Shown here: positions 8,786 through 18,506 of the stretch, piece after piece | How positions within the stretch are numbered: the first letter of the stretch is position 1 | Layout: every line of letters begins with the position of its first letter | Source: DASRDU01 sp035560235 | GTDB taxonomy: Bacteria; Acidobacteriota; Blastocatellia; RBC074 | DNA: 24,573 bases | NCBI GenBank assembly: GCA_035560235.1 | Contig: DATMAG010000058.1 | Span: 1 to 24,573 of the forward strand | Direction: 5' to 3' | The notes under the pieces: model-generated | Databases searched by the model: none | The model's input: only the letters and a program-made list of their open reading frames with translations | What the model was told of the DNA's origin: nothing | Made by a program: the position numbers and the translations under genes

Positions 8786-9733
8786 ATGTCGTTCGAGAAG
8801 ACAAAGTGGGTCTGGCACAACGGGCGAAACATTCGTTTTGACAAAGCGCAGATCAGCGTCGCCGCTTACGGGCTGCATTACGGCACAGGCGTCTTTGAAG
8901 GGATGCGGGCTTATGCCACTGCCGACGGCCCGGCGATCTTTCGCAATGATGAACATCTTGACCGGCTGTATGCTTCAGCGGCGATTTACGGAATGGACGT
9001 GCCGTTTACGAAAGCGGAACTGACCGAAGCGATCTGCGACAATGTTCAGGCGAACGGATTTGAAAGCTGCTACATCAGGCCGCTCGTCTTTTTTGATACT
9101 GAATCGCTCGGCATTCGCGCCGAATGCCCGGTCAGCGTGACGATCATCGCCTGGCCCTGGGCGAGTGAGCGCAGTTCGGAAAAATATACTGTCGGCGTGC
9201 GCGCCACCCTTTCACCCTGGACGAAGTTTCATTCCACGATGATGCCGACGACAGCGAAATCAACGGGGCAGTATCTGAACGCGATTCTGGCCGTGAAGGA
9301 AGCGGCAGGGCGTGGTTACGATGAAGCGATTCTGCTGGATGTCAACGGCAACCTGGCGGAAGGCGCGGTTGAAAATCTCTTTCTGGTCAAAGACGGCAGA
9401 GTCATCACCAACGACGAGAAATCATCAATCCTGCCCGGCATCACGCGGGCTTCGGTGATCGAAATTGCGCGTGATCTGGGTTACGAGGTCGAAGTCAGAA
9501 CGATGAAGCCGGAAGACCTCGTGAACGCTGACGAGTCTTTCTTTACCGGCACAGCAATTGAAATTCAGCCGATTGCGAGCGTGGACGACAGCCCGGTTGG
9601 CAGCGGCGCTCGCGGCCCGGTGACGCGCGAGATTCAGCAGGCTTACTTTGACATCGTGGCCGGACGCAATCCGCGTTATCAGCACTGGCTGCACCCGGTC
9701 TGTCAGTACGAACTGACGGGCAGCGCCCGCTGA
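8786..9733 (+). CDS. ilvE: class IV (branched-chain type) aminotransferase
   Basis: This 315-residue PLP enzyme has IlvE-type features: YGLHYGTGVFEGMRAY at the N-terminus, the PLP lysine in TAKSTGQY (Lys158, equal to Lys159 of E. coli IlvE from memory), then GYDEAILLDVNGNLAEGAVENLFLV and the C-terminal GTAIEIQPI. It transfers amino groups between branched-chain amino acids and 2-oxoglutarate, and many IlvE enzymes also accept Phe or Tyr. GGGAGGG about six bases before the ATG fixes the start. It heads a plus-strand run of aromatic catabolic genes and faces an Lrp regulator, so it may supply 4-hydroxyphenylpyruvate from tyrosine as well as serving leucine, isoleucine and valine metabolism. That role is inference; the family call is secure. 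Confidence 0.85.
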   Translation: MSFEKTKWVWHNGRNIRFDKAQISVAAYGLHYGTGVFEGMRAYATADGPAIFRNDEHLDRLYASAAIYGMDVPFTKAELTEAICDNVQANGFESCYIRPLVFFDTESLGIRAECPVSVTIIAWPWASERSSEKYTVGVRATLSPWTKFHSTMMPTTAKSTGQYLNAILAVKEAAGRGYDEAILLDVNGNLAEGAVENLFLVKDGRVITNDEKSSILPGITRASVIEIARDLGYEVEVRTMKPEDLVNADESFFTGTAIEIQPIASVDDSPVGSGARGPVTREIQQAYFDIVAGRNPRYQHWLHPVCQYELTGSAR

Positions 9734-9869
9734 AAGACGTGCCGCGAATGAACACGAATTTTTACGAATGGAAAGATGGCGATGATCAAATCGCAAACCA
9801 TCGGATCAGGAAATTGATTCCGCTCTGCGTTCTCTGCGCCTCTGTGGCTGAAAGTATCTGAGCAAAGTC

Positions 9870-11864
<1,995 letters not shown>

Positions 11865-11898
11865 AAAAGCGAAAGCTGTGTGAAAGGAGATCACGGCA

Positions 11899-12831
11899 AT
11901 GGTTACAACTCAGAATGCCACGATCACCGCAAATGAGCTGAATGCAGCGCTGATTGATGACGTCGGGTTTGAAGAGATCAGCCTGCTGCCGATAGATCAT
12001 CCCGGCGCGCACGATCCTGATTACCGGGCGCGGCGCAATTTCATCGCCGCTCTGGCGCGACAGTATCGCGAAGATCCGCAGCACGTCGTTCCGCTGGTTG
12101 AATACACGCCGGAAGAACGCGAAGTCTGGCGGCACGTCTGCTGTCAGCTTGAAAAGGTGCAGGCCCGGCGCGCCTGTTCGTTTTACCTGGAAGCGAAAAA
12201 GCAGCTCGGTATCAGTTGTCTTCAGATTCCGCAGTTGCGCGACCTGAACGAAAAGCTGCAAAAGCTCAACAACTTTCGTGTCGCGCCGATTGAAGGTCTG
12301 GTCGAAACGCGCGCCTTTTTAAGCTGGCTCAGCAAACGCACGATGCTTTGTACACAGTACGTGCGCCATCATTCGCGGCCCGAATACACGCCTGAACCCG
12401 ACGTGGTTCACGAATTCATCGGTCACATCCCGGCCTTCACCAATCCTGACTTCGCCGACTTTTCGCAATCCATCGGACGGGGCGCAGTGATTGCGACCGA
12501 CGAACAACTCGAACAACTCGGACGCCTGTACTGGTTCACGGTCGAGTTCGGCCTGATCCAGGAAGGCAGCGAAATCAAAGCCTTCGGCGCGGGCCTGCTC
12601 TCGTCTTACGGCGAACTCGAACACGCCTTCGGCAGCGAAGTCGAACGCCGCCGGTTCAATCTGAAGGACGTCATCAACACGAAGTACGACTATTCAGATA
12701 TGCAGCCGCTGCTTTTTGTCATCCCGTCGTATGCATATCTGAAGGACGTCACACAGCAGTTCATCAGCACCTTCGGCAGACACGCCGACCGCGAAGTTGC
12801 GCCCGCCGCCGTGCCGCAGGCTGTGTGGTAA
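11899..12831 (+). CDS. phhA: phenylalanine 4-monooxygenase
   Basis: This enzyme hydroxylates phenylalanine to tyrosine with O2 and tetrahydropterin. The 310 residues cover the catalytic domain of the aromatic amino acid hydroxylases. The facial iron triad is visible: His171 and His176 in HEFIGH and Glu216 in WFTVEFG, with spacing of 5 and 40 residues identical to human PAH (285/290/330). The C-terminal FGAGLLSSYGELEHA is also typical. An AAGGAG site before the ATG supports the start. It lies 34 bases after the ligase gene and 34 before the dioxygenase, so it is probably operonic. No regulatory ACT domain is present, as usual for bacterial forms. Confidence 0.95.
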   Translation: MVTTQNATITANELNAALIDDVGFEEISLLPIDHPGAHDPDYRARRNFIAALARQYREDPQHVVPLVEYTPEEREVWRHVCCQLEKVQARRACSFYLEAKKQLGISCLQIPQLRDLNEKLQKLNNFRVAPIEGLVETRAFLSWLSKRTMLCTQYVRHHSRPEYTPEPDVVHEFIGHIPAFTNPDFADFSQSIGRGAVIATDEQLEQLGRLYWFTVEFGLIQEGSEIKAFGAGLLSSYGELEHAFGSEVERRRFNLKDVINTKYDYSDMQPLLFVIPSYAYLKDVTQQFISTFGRHADREVAPAAVPQAVW

Positions 12832-12865
12832 GCCCCAATACAGAGTTTTGATCGTTGAGGAAAGT

Positions 12866-13957
12866 ATGAGCAACAATCCACTGAAAATCCGACAGGTCCA
12901 TCACATCGAACTTTACGTCGGCAATGCGAAGCAGGCCGATTACTTTTATCGCAATGCGTTCGGCTTTGATCGCATTGCCTACACCGGACTCGAAACCGGC
13001 AACCGCGAGCAGTGTTCCTATGCTTTGCAGCAGGGCACGTTTCGGCTGCTGCTGACGACGCCGTATACGCCGCTCGACAAGGCGAGCGCGCACATTCTCA
13101 AGCACGGCGACGGCGTGCGCGATGTGGCGCTCGAAGTTGATGACGCCGATTATGCCTTTGAAGTCGCGGTGTCACGCGGCGCTGAACCTGCCGTTGCGCC
13201 TTACACGATCAGGGGGCCGCAGGGCGAAGCGCGGCGCGCGGCGGTGAAAGTTTACGGCGACACGATTCATTCGTTCTTCTCGAAGCGCAATTACGAAGGG
13301 CCGTTTATGCCCGACTTTACCGAATCGCGCGCGCCGGGACGCAATGCCGGTTTGCTGCGGCTCGATCATTTCGTGGCCAATGTCGAATACGGCAAGATGA
13401 AGTACTGGGAAGACTGGTACAAGCGCGTCTTCGGCCTCGAACGCTACATGACGTTTGATGACAAGGATATTTCGACCGAGTTTACGGCCCTGAACAGCGT
13501 GGTGATGGCGAATGAATCGCGCAGCATCAAGTTTCCGATCAACGAACCTGCCCCGGGCAAACGCAAAAGTCAGATTGAGGAATACACCGAGTTTTACCAG
13601 GCGCCAGGCGTGCAGCACATCGCGCTGCTGACGACCGATATTATTTCGACGATTCGCGCCTTGCGCGCCAACGGCGTCGAGTTTCTCGAAGTGCCGGACA
13701 CGTACTACGAAATGCTGCGCGACCGCGTGGGCGCGATTGATGAAGATGTGGCGACGCTGCGCGACCTGCGCATTCTGGTTGACCGCGACGATGAAGGTTA
13801 CCTGCTGCAGCTTTTCACTAAACCGGTCGAAGATCGCCCGACGCTCTTTTTTGAAATCATTCAGCGCAAGGGCGCGCAGGGCTTTGGCAAAGGCAACTTC
13901 AAGGCGCTCTTTGAAGCCATCGAACGTGAACAGGCGCGCCGCGGCAATCTGGTCTGA
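12866..13957 (+). CDS. hppD: 4-hydroxyphenylpyruvate dioxygenase
   Basis: This 363-residue Fe(II) enzyme of the vicinal-oxygen-chelate fold converts 4-hydroxyphenylpyruvate to homogentisate. Iron ligands visible at conserved contexts are His168 (LLRLDHFVANV), His251 (PGVQHIALLT) and Glu330 (TLFFEIIQRKG). The two halves are tandem glyoxalase-like domains, and the C-terminal GFGKGNFKALFEAIEREQARRG is a family hallmark. GAGG five bases before the ATG (12857-12860) selects this start over an upstream in-frame extension inside phhA. A downstream inverted repeat (13974-14045) separates it from the next gene. Confidence 0.95.
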   Translation: MSNNPLKIRQVHHIELYVGNAKQADYFYRNAFGFDRIAYTGLETGNREQCSYALQQGTFRLLLTTPYTPLDKASAHILKHGDGVRDVALEVDDADYAFEVAVSRGAEPAVAPYTIRGPQGEARRAAVKVYGDTIHSFFSKRNYEGPFMPDFTESRAPGRNAGLLRLDHFVANVEYGKMKYWEDWYKRVFGLERYMTFDDKDISTEFTALNSVVMANESRSIKFPINEPAPGKRKSQIEEYTEFYQAPGVQHIALLTTDIISTIRALRANGVEFLEVPDTYYEMLRDRVGAIDEDVATLRDLRILVDRDDEGYLLQLFTKPVEDRPTLFFEIIQRKGAQGFGKGNFKALFEAIEREQARRGNLV

Positions 13958-13973
13958 TCAGAACCCGGAAATG

Positions 13974-14045
13974 GACAGGATTTACAGGATGATCAGGATT
14001 GGTGGCCATTGAAGCAATTATCCGGTGAATCCTGTAAATCCTGTC
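13974..14045. repeat. intergenic inverted repeat (D)
   Basis: Perfect 17-base arms, GACAGGATTTACAGGAT at 13974-13990 and its complement at 14029-14045, enclose a 38-base loop. It fills nearly the whole spacer between hppD and the deiodinase-like gene, ending 7 bases before that gene's ATG. A hairpin in mRNA here would sit where the ribosome site should be. It has no T-run to qualify as a simple terminator. Confidence 0.85.
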
Positions 14046-14052
14046 TGAATAT

Positions 14053-14721
14053 ATGACTCAACCACGATTCATTCCACTGACGAGTTACCGCGAATTTTCG
14101 CCGGAAGAGATGAAGCAGCGCGCCGCAGTGTTTCGTGAACACATGCTGCGGCGGCGCACGGTGCGTTATTTTTCTGATCGTCCGGCGCCGCGTGAAATCA
14201 TCGAAGACTGCCTGACCGTTGCGGGCAGCGCGCCAAGCGGCGCCAATCTGCAGCCCTGGCATTTTGTCGTGATCAGCGATCCGACGATTAAAAAACAGAT
14301 TCGCGCTGCGGCTGAAAGGGAAGAAGAGGCTTTTTATCACGGGCGCGCGCCGCAGGAATGGCTCGATGCGCTCGCGCCGCTCGGCACTGATGAACACAAG
14401 CCGTATCTCGAAAGCGCGCCTTATCTGATTGCGATCTTCGCGCAGAGTTACAGCCTGCTGCCTGATGGCCGCAAGGTCAAAAATTATTACGTGCAGGAAT
14501 CGGTGGGCATTGCGACGGGCATGCTGATTACGGCATTGCATCACGCGGGGCTGGTGTCGCTGACGCACACGCCGAGTCCGATGGGGTTTCTCAATGAAAT
14601 CCTCGGTCGTCCGGCGCACGAAAAACCATTCCTGCTGCTCGTCACCGGCTATCCGGCAGATAACGCAGTCGTGCCGGACATCGGCAAAAAGCCGCTCAGC
14701 GAGATTGCGACGTTTGTGTGA
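14053..14721 (+). CDS. iodotyrosine-deiodinase-like nitroreductase-fold flavoprotein
   Basis: This 222-residue protein belongs to the nitroreductase fold and matches the iodotyrosine deiodinase (IYD) branch. It has RRRTVRYFSDRPAPREII, a SAPSGANLQPWHFVV flavin-binding strand, and GRPAHEKPFLLLVTGYPA near the end. In IYD the amino-acid part of the substrate is held by a Glu-Tyr-Lys set (human 157/161/182). Here Glu91, Tyr95 and Lys116 occur with exactly the same spacing of 4 and 21 residues, in EEEAFY and EHKPYL. Members remove halogens from halotyrosines reductively using FMN. Position between hppD and hmgA in a tyrosine catabolic cluster suggests it clears halogenated tyrosine. The SD for hmgA overlaps its stop region (GAGGCAAAGTC). 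No ribosome site precedes its own ATG; the repeat D hairpin does. An ordinary nitroreductase is the alternative. Confidence 0.8.
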   Translation: MTQPRFIPLTSYREFSPEEMKQRAAVFREHMLRRRTVRYFSDRPAPREIIEDCLTVAGSAPSGANLQPWHFVVISDPTIKKQIRAAAEREEEAFYHGRAPQEWLDALAPLGTDEHKPYLESAPYLIAIFAQSYSLLPDGRKVKNYYVQESVGIATGMLITALHHAGLVSLTHTPSPMGFLNEILGRPAHEKPFLLLVTGYPADNAVVPDIGKKPLSEIATFV

Positions 14722-14730
14722 GGCAAAGTC

Positions 14731-16038
14731 ATGTCATCACCAAAACCAGATACGCATTTCAGTTATCAATCCGGCTTCGGCAATGAATTCGCCACTGAAG
14801 CCTTGCCGGGCGCGCTGCCGAAAGGGCAGAACTCGCCGCAGAAGGCTCCTTACGGATTGTATGCCGAGCAGTTGAGCGGGACTGCTTTTACTGTTCCGCG
14901 TGTGGCGAATCGGCGGACGTGGACTTATCGCATTCGCCCGTCCGTCACGCATAAACCTTTCAGGCAGATTGAAAAGAGACTGGTGCGCAGCGGGCCGTTT
15001 GATGAAATCGCCGCGACGCCGAATCAGTTGCGGTGGAATCCGCTGCCGCTGCCTTCGGCGCAGACCGATTTTGTTGACGGGCTGATAACGATGGCCGGAT
15101 GCGGCGACGCGGCAATTCTGTCGGGCACTGGTGTGCATATTTATGCGGCGAACGCTTCGATGCGCGAGCGGTTTTTTTATGATGCTGATGGCGAGCTGCT
15201 GATTGTGCCGCAGCAGGGCAGGCTGACTCTGCATACCGAGCTTGGCGTGCTTGAAATTGCGCCGGGTGAAATGGCGGTGATTCCGCGCGGCGTGAAATTC
15301 AGAGTTGAACTGCCTGACGGAACGGCGCGGGGTTATGTCTGCGAAAATTATGGCGCGCTGCTGCGGCTGCCCGACCTGGGGCCGATTGGCGCAAACGGGC
15401 TGGCGAATGCGCGTGACTTTCTGACGCCGGTCGCGGCTTACGAAGACCGCGAAGGCGATTTTCGTGTGGTCGCAAAGTTTCAGGGCAATCTGTGGGAATG
15501 CGAGACTGATCATTCGCCGCTCGATGTCGTCGCGTGGCACGGCAATTATGCGCCGTACAAATACGATCTGGCGAATTTCAATACGATCAACACGGTCAGT
15601 TTCGATCATCCTGATCCTTCGATCTTCACCGTGCTGACTTCGCCTTCAGAGATTGCGGGGATGGCGAATGTTGATTTCGTGATCTTCCCGCCGCGCTGGA
15701 TGGTGGCTGAGCATACATTTCGCCCGCCCTGGTTTCATCGCAACTTCATGAACGAATTTATGGGTCTGATCTTCGGGCAGTACGACGCAAAGCCGGAAGG
15801 TTTCGTGCCGGGCGGCGCGAGCCTGCACAACTGCATGTCGGGTCACGGGCCTGATGTGGCGGCGTTTGAAAGCGCGAGCAATGCCGAACTGCAACCGCAG
15901 CGATATGAAAACACGCTGGCCTTTATGTTCGAGACTCGCTTCGTCCTGCGCCCGACGAAATTTGCAATGGAAACCGACGCATTGCAGGCAGATTACTGGC
16001 AGTGCTGGCAGGGCCTGGAGAAACATTTCACCCGTTGA
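14731..16038 (+). CDS. hmgA: homogentisate 1,2-dioxygenase
   Basis: This 435-residue cupin-fold Fe(II) enzyme opens the ring of homogentisate to maleylacetoacetate. The family start, YQSGFGNEFATEALPGALP, and the iron-binding set His336 (FRPPWFHRN), Glu342 (NEFMGL) and His372 (SGHGPD) are present; spacings of 6 and 30 match human HGD (335/341/371). The ATG has GAGG seven bases upstream, overlapping the preceding stop, so translation is probably coupled. It is the last catabolic gene before the integrated element: no maleylacetoacetate isomerase or fumarylacetoacetase follows in this window, so the final steps must be elsewhere or be absent. Downstream, 16039-16124 has AGACAGG...CCTGTCT (about 16036-16066), a weak stem without a good T-run. 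Confidence 0.95.
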   Translation: MSSPKPDTHFSYQSGFGNEFATEALPGALPKGQNSPQKAPYGLYAEQLSGTAFTVPRVANRRTWTYRIRPSVTHKPFRQIEKRLVRSGPFDEIAATPNQLRWNPLPLPSAQTDFVDGLITMAGCGDAAILSGTGVHIYAANASMRERFFYDADGELLIVPQQGRLTLHTELGVLEIAPGEMAVIPRGVKFRVELPDGTARGYVCENYGALLRLPDLGPIGANGLANARDFLTPVAAYEDREGDFRVVAKFQGNLWECETDHSPLDVVAWHGNYAPYKYDLANFNTINTVSFDHPDPSIFTVLTSPSEIAGMANVDFVIFPPRWMVAEHTFRPPWFHRNFMNEFMGLIFGQYDAKPEGFVPGGASLHNCMSGHGPDVAAFESASNAELQPQRYENTLAFMFETRFVLRPTKFAMETDALQADYWQCWQGLEKHFTR

Positions 16039-16124
16039 GACAGGTCAGGGAGAGGAGGCCCTGTCTGTTGTCCGGCCGTCTTTTCAGGATGTTTCAGGAT
16101 GAAGTTGATACTGGAGGTATTTTG

Positions 16125-16193
<69 letters not shown>

Positions 16194-16257
16194 GAGGCAA
16201 AGGCCCGAAGCCCTCTGCCTGAGACCGCTGCCTTACGGCAGGAGCACCGCGCCAGTC
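16194..16257. other. interrupted extension of the left attachment repeat
   Basis: ACCGCGCCAGTC at 16246-16257 also occurs at 19716-19727, where it directly continues the right repeat (overlapping its last two bases). On the left it is separated from the 69-bp repeat by 52 bases (16194-16245). So the original repeat may have been 79 bp, later split by an insertion with an AC duplication. The inserted bases contain two hairpins: AGGCA/TGCCT (16195-16220 region) and CTGCC-TTAC-GGCAG (16228-16241). Confidence 0.6.
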
Positions 16258-16323
16258 TTACACTTAGCTGGCCTGAGTCGTTTCATTGACTCACGCGGGT
16301 GAACGCCCGCTACAGCAGCTTTA

Positions 16324-16344
16324 AAGTGTCACCGAAACGACACT
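16324..16344. promoter_or_regulatory. palindrome abutting the integrase start codon
   Basis: AGTGTC (16325-16330) and GACACT (16339-16344) form an inverted repeat ending directly at the ATG at 16345. The 12-mer AAAGTGTCACCG starting at 16324 recurs near the other end of the element (19490-19501). No Shine-Dalgarno sequence precedes the ATG. It could be an integrase/excisionase arm site or an operator over the integrase start. Confidence 0.5.
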
Positions 16345-16654
16345 ATGCCGAAGCTGCAAACTGGTTACGTTTATTACGACGCCGCGAAGGGGCGTTATGT
16401 AGCAAGAGTCACCTTTACACTCGACGGAAAACGAAAGAGCCTCAGACGCTTCTTTCGCACGAAAAGCGAAGCAGAGGCAGGGTTGCGCGAGATGCGCCCG
16501 TGCCAACTGCCGCACCCGGCGCCGCCTGCGTCACCGGCAGTTCCGCCGCCCGCTCAGGTCACGCAGGCTGTACAAAAGCCACCGCAGCCTGAAGTTCAAT
16601 CGCTCGTACAGTCTGCTCAGACGCCGGGGCCAGTGCAATCCGCGCCTGCTGAGA

Positions 16655-16683
16655 GGCAGGCCTGCCTGCCGGACAGGCAGGCC
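16655..16683. repeat. GC-rich palindrome, copy 1 (inside integrase)
   Basis: The core (16661-16681) is the reverse complement of the consensus: arms CCTGCCTG and CAGGCAGG around TCCGG. An extra half-arm GGCAGG lies on the left. It is in frame in the integrase linker and reads RQACLPDRQA. It contains no stop codon in any of the six frames. Confidence 0.85.
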
Positions 16684-17508
16684 GCAGTGACCTTCAATGG
16701 TCTGGCTGACTGGTACGAAACGGTCTATCTGATCCCGCCTGTTTATGTCGGTGATGTGAAGATTGCCGGACTGCGGTCGTATGCGGGTTTGCGCAGAAGG
16801 CTGCTTGTGCTGCGTGATTATTTCGGCCAGAAGCTGCTTGAGCAGATCACCTGCAGTGAACTCGAAAAGTTGCGGGTGCATCTGCTGATGAAACCAGCGC
16901 GCCGAGGGGCACAACGCACGTTTGCTGATGTGAACCGTCTGCTCTCGCTGTTGCGGGCAATGCTCAATGCCGCTGTCAGAGAGGGCTGGCTTCAGACGAA
17001 TCCATTTTCAAGAGGCAGGCCACTGATTCAACCCGCATACGAAAAGCCCCGCGAACGGGTGCTGTCGTTTGAGGAAGAGGCACGACTGCTGGCCCGCTGT
17101 GAGGCGTGGAAGGCGAACAGGAGGTTCAGGCACCGCCGCGTCTGGCGTCCGATTCTGATCTGCGCTTTGGATACAGGAATGCGGGCAGGGGAAATCTTCA
17201 GCCTGCAATGGCGCGACGTGAACCTTGAGGCCCGGTTGATAACAATACAGGCGCTCAATACGAAGACGCTCCGCAGCAGGTGCGTGCCTGTTTCACAACG
17301 CCTGTACGAGGAACTGAAGCAGCTTCACTCTTAGCAGAATCCCGCGCCGGACGATCCTGTTTTTCGTCACAAGAAGTGGGTGGCAGAAGCGATCCGCAAT
17401 ATGTGCCGTGAGGCAGGGATCGTGAACTTCCACTTTCACGACTGCCGCCACACCGCCTGCTCAAGGCTGGTGCAGGGCGGTTTGCCTCTGTTGGAAGTCG
17501 CCTGTCAG

Positions 17509-17547
17509 AAAAAAAGGGCCGGACTCTTCAGGGAGTCGGCCCTTTTT
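17509..17547 (+). terminator. intrinsic terminator inside the broken integrase tail
   Basis: An A-run (17509-17515) precedes GGGCC(G)GACTC, a TTCAGG loop, and GAGTCGGCCC followed by TTTTT (17543-17547). The stem has one bulged G and is flanked by complementary A and T runs, so it could work in both directions. It sits where the integrase C-terminal tail should be, marking the deletion junction. Confidence 0.8.
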
Positions 17548-17691
17548 CAGCCTCGTTCTGATCCCATCAGGACAAACACCCGCTCAGTTGAAAACCGAAA
17601 CAGGGTTGTCCGGACGACTTCGTAAGAGGCAGTGACAAGGCCATCGGGATGGCATTCGACCTGACAGGCAGCGTACTCATCAGCAGTTCCA

Positions 17692-17732
17692 GCCTGCCTG
17701 CGGCAGGCAGGCCTGCCTGTCCGGCAGGCAGG
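17692..17732. repeat. GC-rich palindrome, copy 2 (double)
   Basis: Two adjoining palindromes: 17693-17711 (arms CCTGCCTG and CAGGCAGG around a CGG-type centre) and the exact consensus core at 17712-17732. This is the only copy not within an open frame. It lies 18 bases beyond the stop of the minus-strand hypothetical gene. Confidence 0.85.
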
Positions 17733-17749
17733 TGCAGTGCCGGTGAAGA

Positions 17750-18442
17750 TTACTGATCATCATCCTCATCGTTCCAGCCTTTGCCGACGCGGGCGAGCGC
17801 CTCTTCCCGTGTGGGGTACGTCCCCATCAGTTCCGGTTCGGGATCAGCAAAACTGACATCTTCAGGCTCGAAGACTGCCCACAATGACCACGTGCCGTCT
17901 GCATTCTGCTGAATTGCCCAGTCCGAATGCCAGCTTCCTGACCACGACTGCACGTAGTCAGAGCCGAGGTATTCGCCTTTCTTCGACAGATTCTCTTCAG
18001 CCATCAGCCAGAAGAGTTCTTCACTGTCAGTGTCGAGCAAAGACAGGATGTCATCCATTTCAAGGCCGAGTTCAGCATCGTCATTGAGCGCCAACAGCCT
18101 GTCTGCGGCCTGAGCCAGCGGGAAGGCGCCGATTCGGGAGACAGTCAGATCAAGCGGATTTTCCTGATTCACAGGCTGGCAGCGGTAGATCGCCCAGCGG
18201 GTGCGCAGCTTCTTCACGCTGTACACTGTCTCTCCGACCTCGATGTCTCTGGTCTCGCCTCTGAAGATGTCGCCCGGCAGCAGTTCGCTGACCTTCTCCT
18301 GATATGCTTCGGCAAGGTCGGTTTCATCTTCTGCTGGCTCGTCAGGCGCAAATGACGGATTCACCTTAACGAGTGCGCATCTGACGATTTGCTGCGTGTG
18401 CCGCTCGATTTCCTGCGGCGTGAGTTTTCTGACTTCTGACAT
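17750..18442 (-). CDS. acidic hypothetical protein of the integrated element
   Basis: I do not recognise this 230-residue protein. It is strongly acidic and ends NDEDDDQ. Visible features are EVRKLTPQEIERHTQQIVRCALVKVNPSFAPDEPAEDETDLAEAYQEKV at the start, a central IYRCQPVNQEN, and a C-terminal segment rich in Trp (SGSWHSDWAIQQNADGTWSLWAVFEPEDV). The last resembles a short repeated-strand module, followed by GTYPTREEALARV, as in small SPOR-like or 'treat-as-column' sequences, but no family is claimed. AGGAGG lies eight bases before the ATG at 18442; a GTG at 18451 overlaps this site and is unlikely. The codon use and strong ribosome site support a real gene. A terminator-like hairpin lies between its likely promoter and the start. 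Confidence 0.7.
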   Translation of the reverse strand: MSEVRKLTPQEIERHTQQIVRCALVKVNPSFAPDEPAEDETDLAEAYQEKVSELLPGDIFRGETRDIEVGETVYSVKKLRTRWAIYRCQPVNQENPLDLTVSRIGAFPLAQAADRLLALNDDAELGLEMDDILSLLDTDSEELFWLMAEENLSKKGEYLGSDYVQSWSGSWHSDWAIQQNADGTWSLWAVFEPEDVSFADPEPELMGTYPTREEALARVGKGWNDEDDDQ

Positions 18443-18461
18443 AGCGTTCACCTCCTGTGAT

Positions 18462-18506
18462 GTTTTTCAAAAAGACAAAGGCCGCAGTCAGAAAAAAGCT
18501 GCGGCC
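18462..18506 (-). terminator. terminator-like hairpin upstream of the minus-strand gene
   Basis: GGCCGCAG (18480-18487) pairs perfectly with CTGCGGCC (18499-18506), and on the minus strand the stem is followed by CTTTGTCTTTTTG. It ends about 20 bases before the start codon of the 17750-18442 gene. It may terminate an upstream transcript or act as an attenuator in the leader of that gene. Confidence 0.6.

Larger units (their letters stand above)
16345..17625 (+). pseudogene. tyrosine-recombinase integrase, broken
   Basis: The frame has an AP2-like integrase N-terminal segment (GYVYYDAAKGRYVARVTFTLDGKRKSL, residues about 7-33), a proline-rich linker holding one stop-free palindrome, a SAM-like core-binding region (residues about 125-215), and a catalytic domain. 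Catalytic Arg280 (TGMRAGE) and a Lys candidate in NTKTLRSR are present before an in-frame TAG at codon 330 (17332). The same frame continues after TAG as QNPAPDDPVFRHKKWV to HDCRHT (His365, Arg368). It then loses homology after LPLLEVA: the expected LGH and tyrosine nucleophile segment is missing, replaced by a terminator and unrelated sequence. Integration would need the tyrosine, so the protein should be inactive. The family site choice, a tRNA 3' end, agrees with the flanking repeats. Confidence 0.85.

Noticed and set aside
14737..15609. A 290-codon minus-strand open frame opposite hmgA
   Set aside because: The plus-strand gene has full homogentisate dioxygenase motifs; the minus frame is basic and motif-free.
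17332..17334. TAG in the integrase as a recoded (Sec- or Pyl-like) codon next to a tRNA-Sec gene
   Set aside because: The adjacent tRNA reads UGA, not UAG; TAG ends the 6898-8001 gene normally; and the integrase tail is also deleted, so simple decay explains it.
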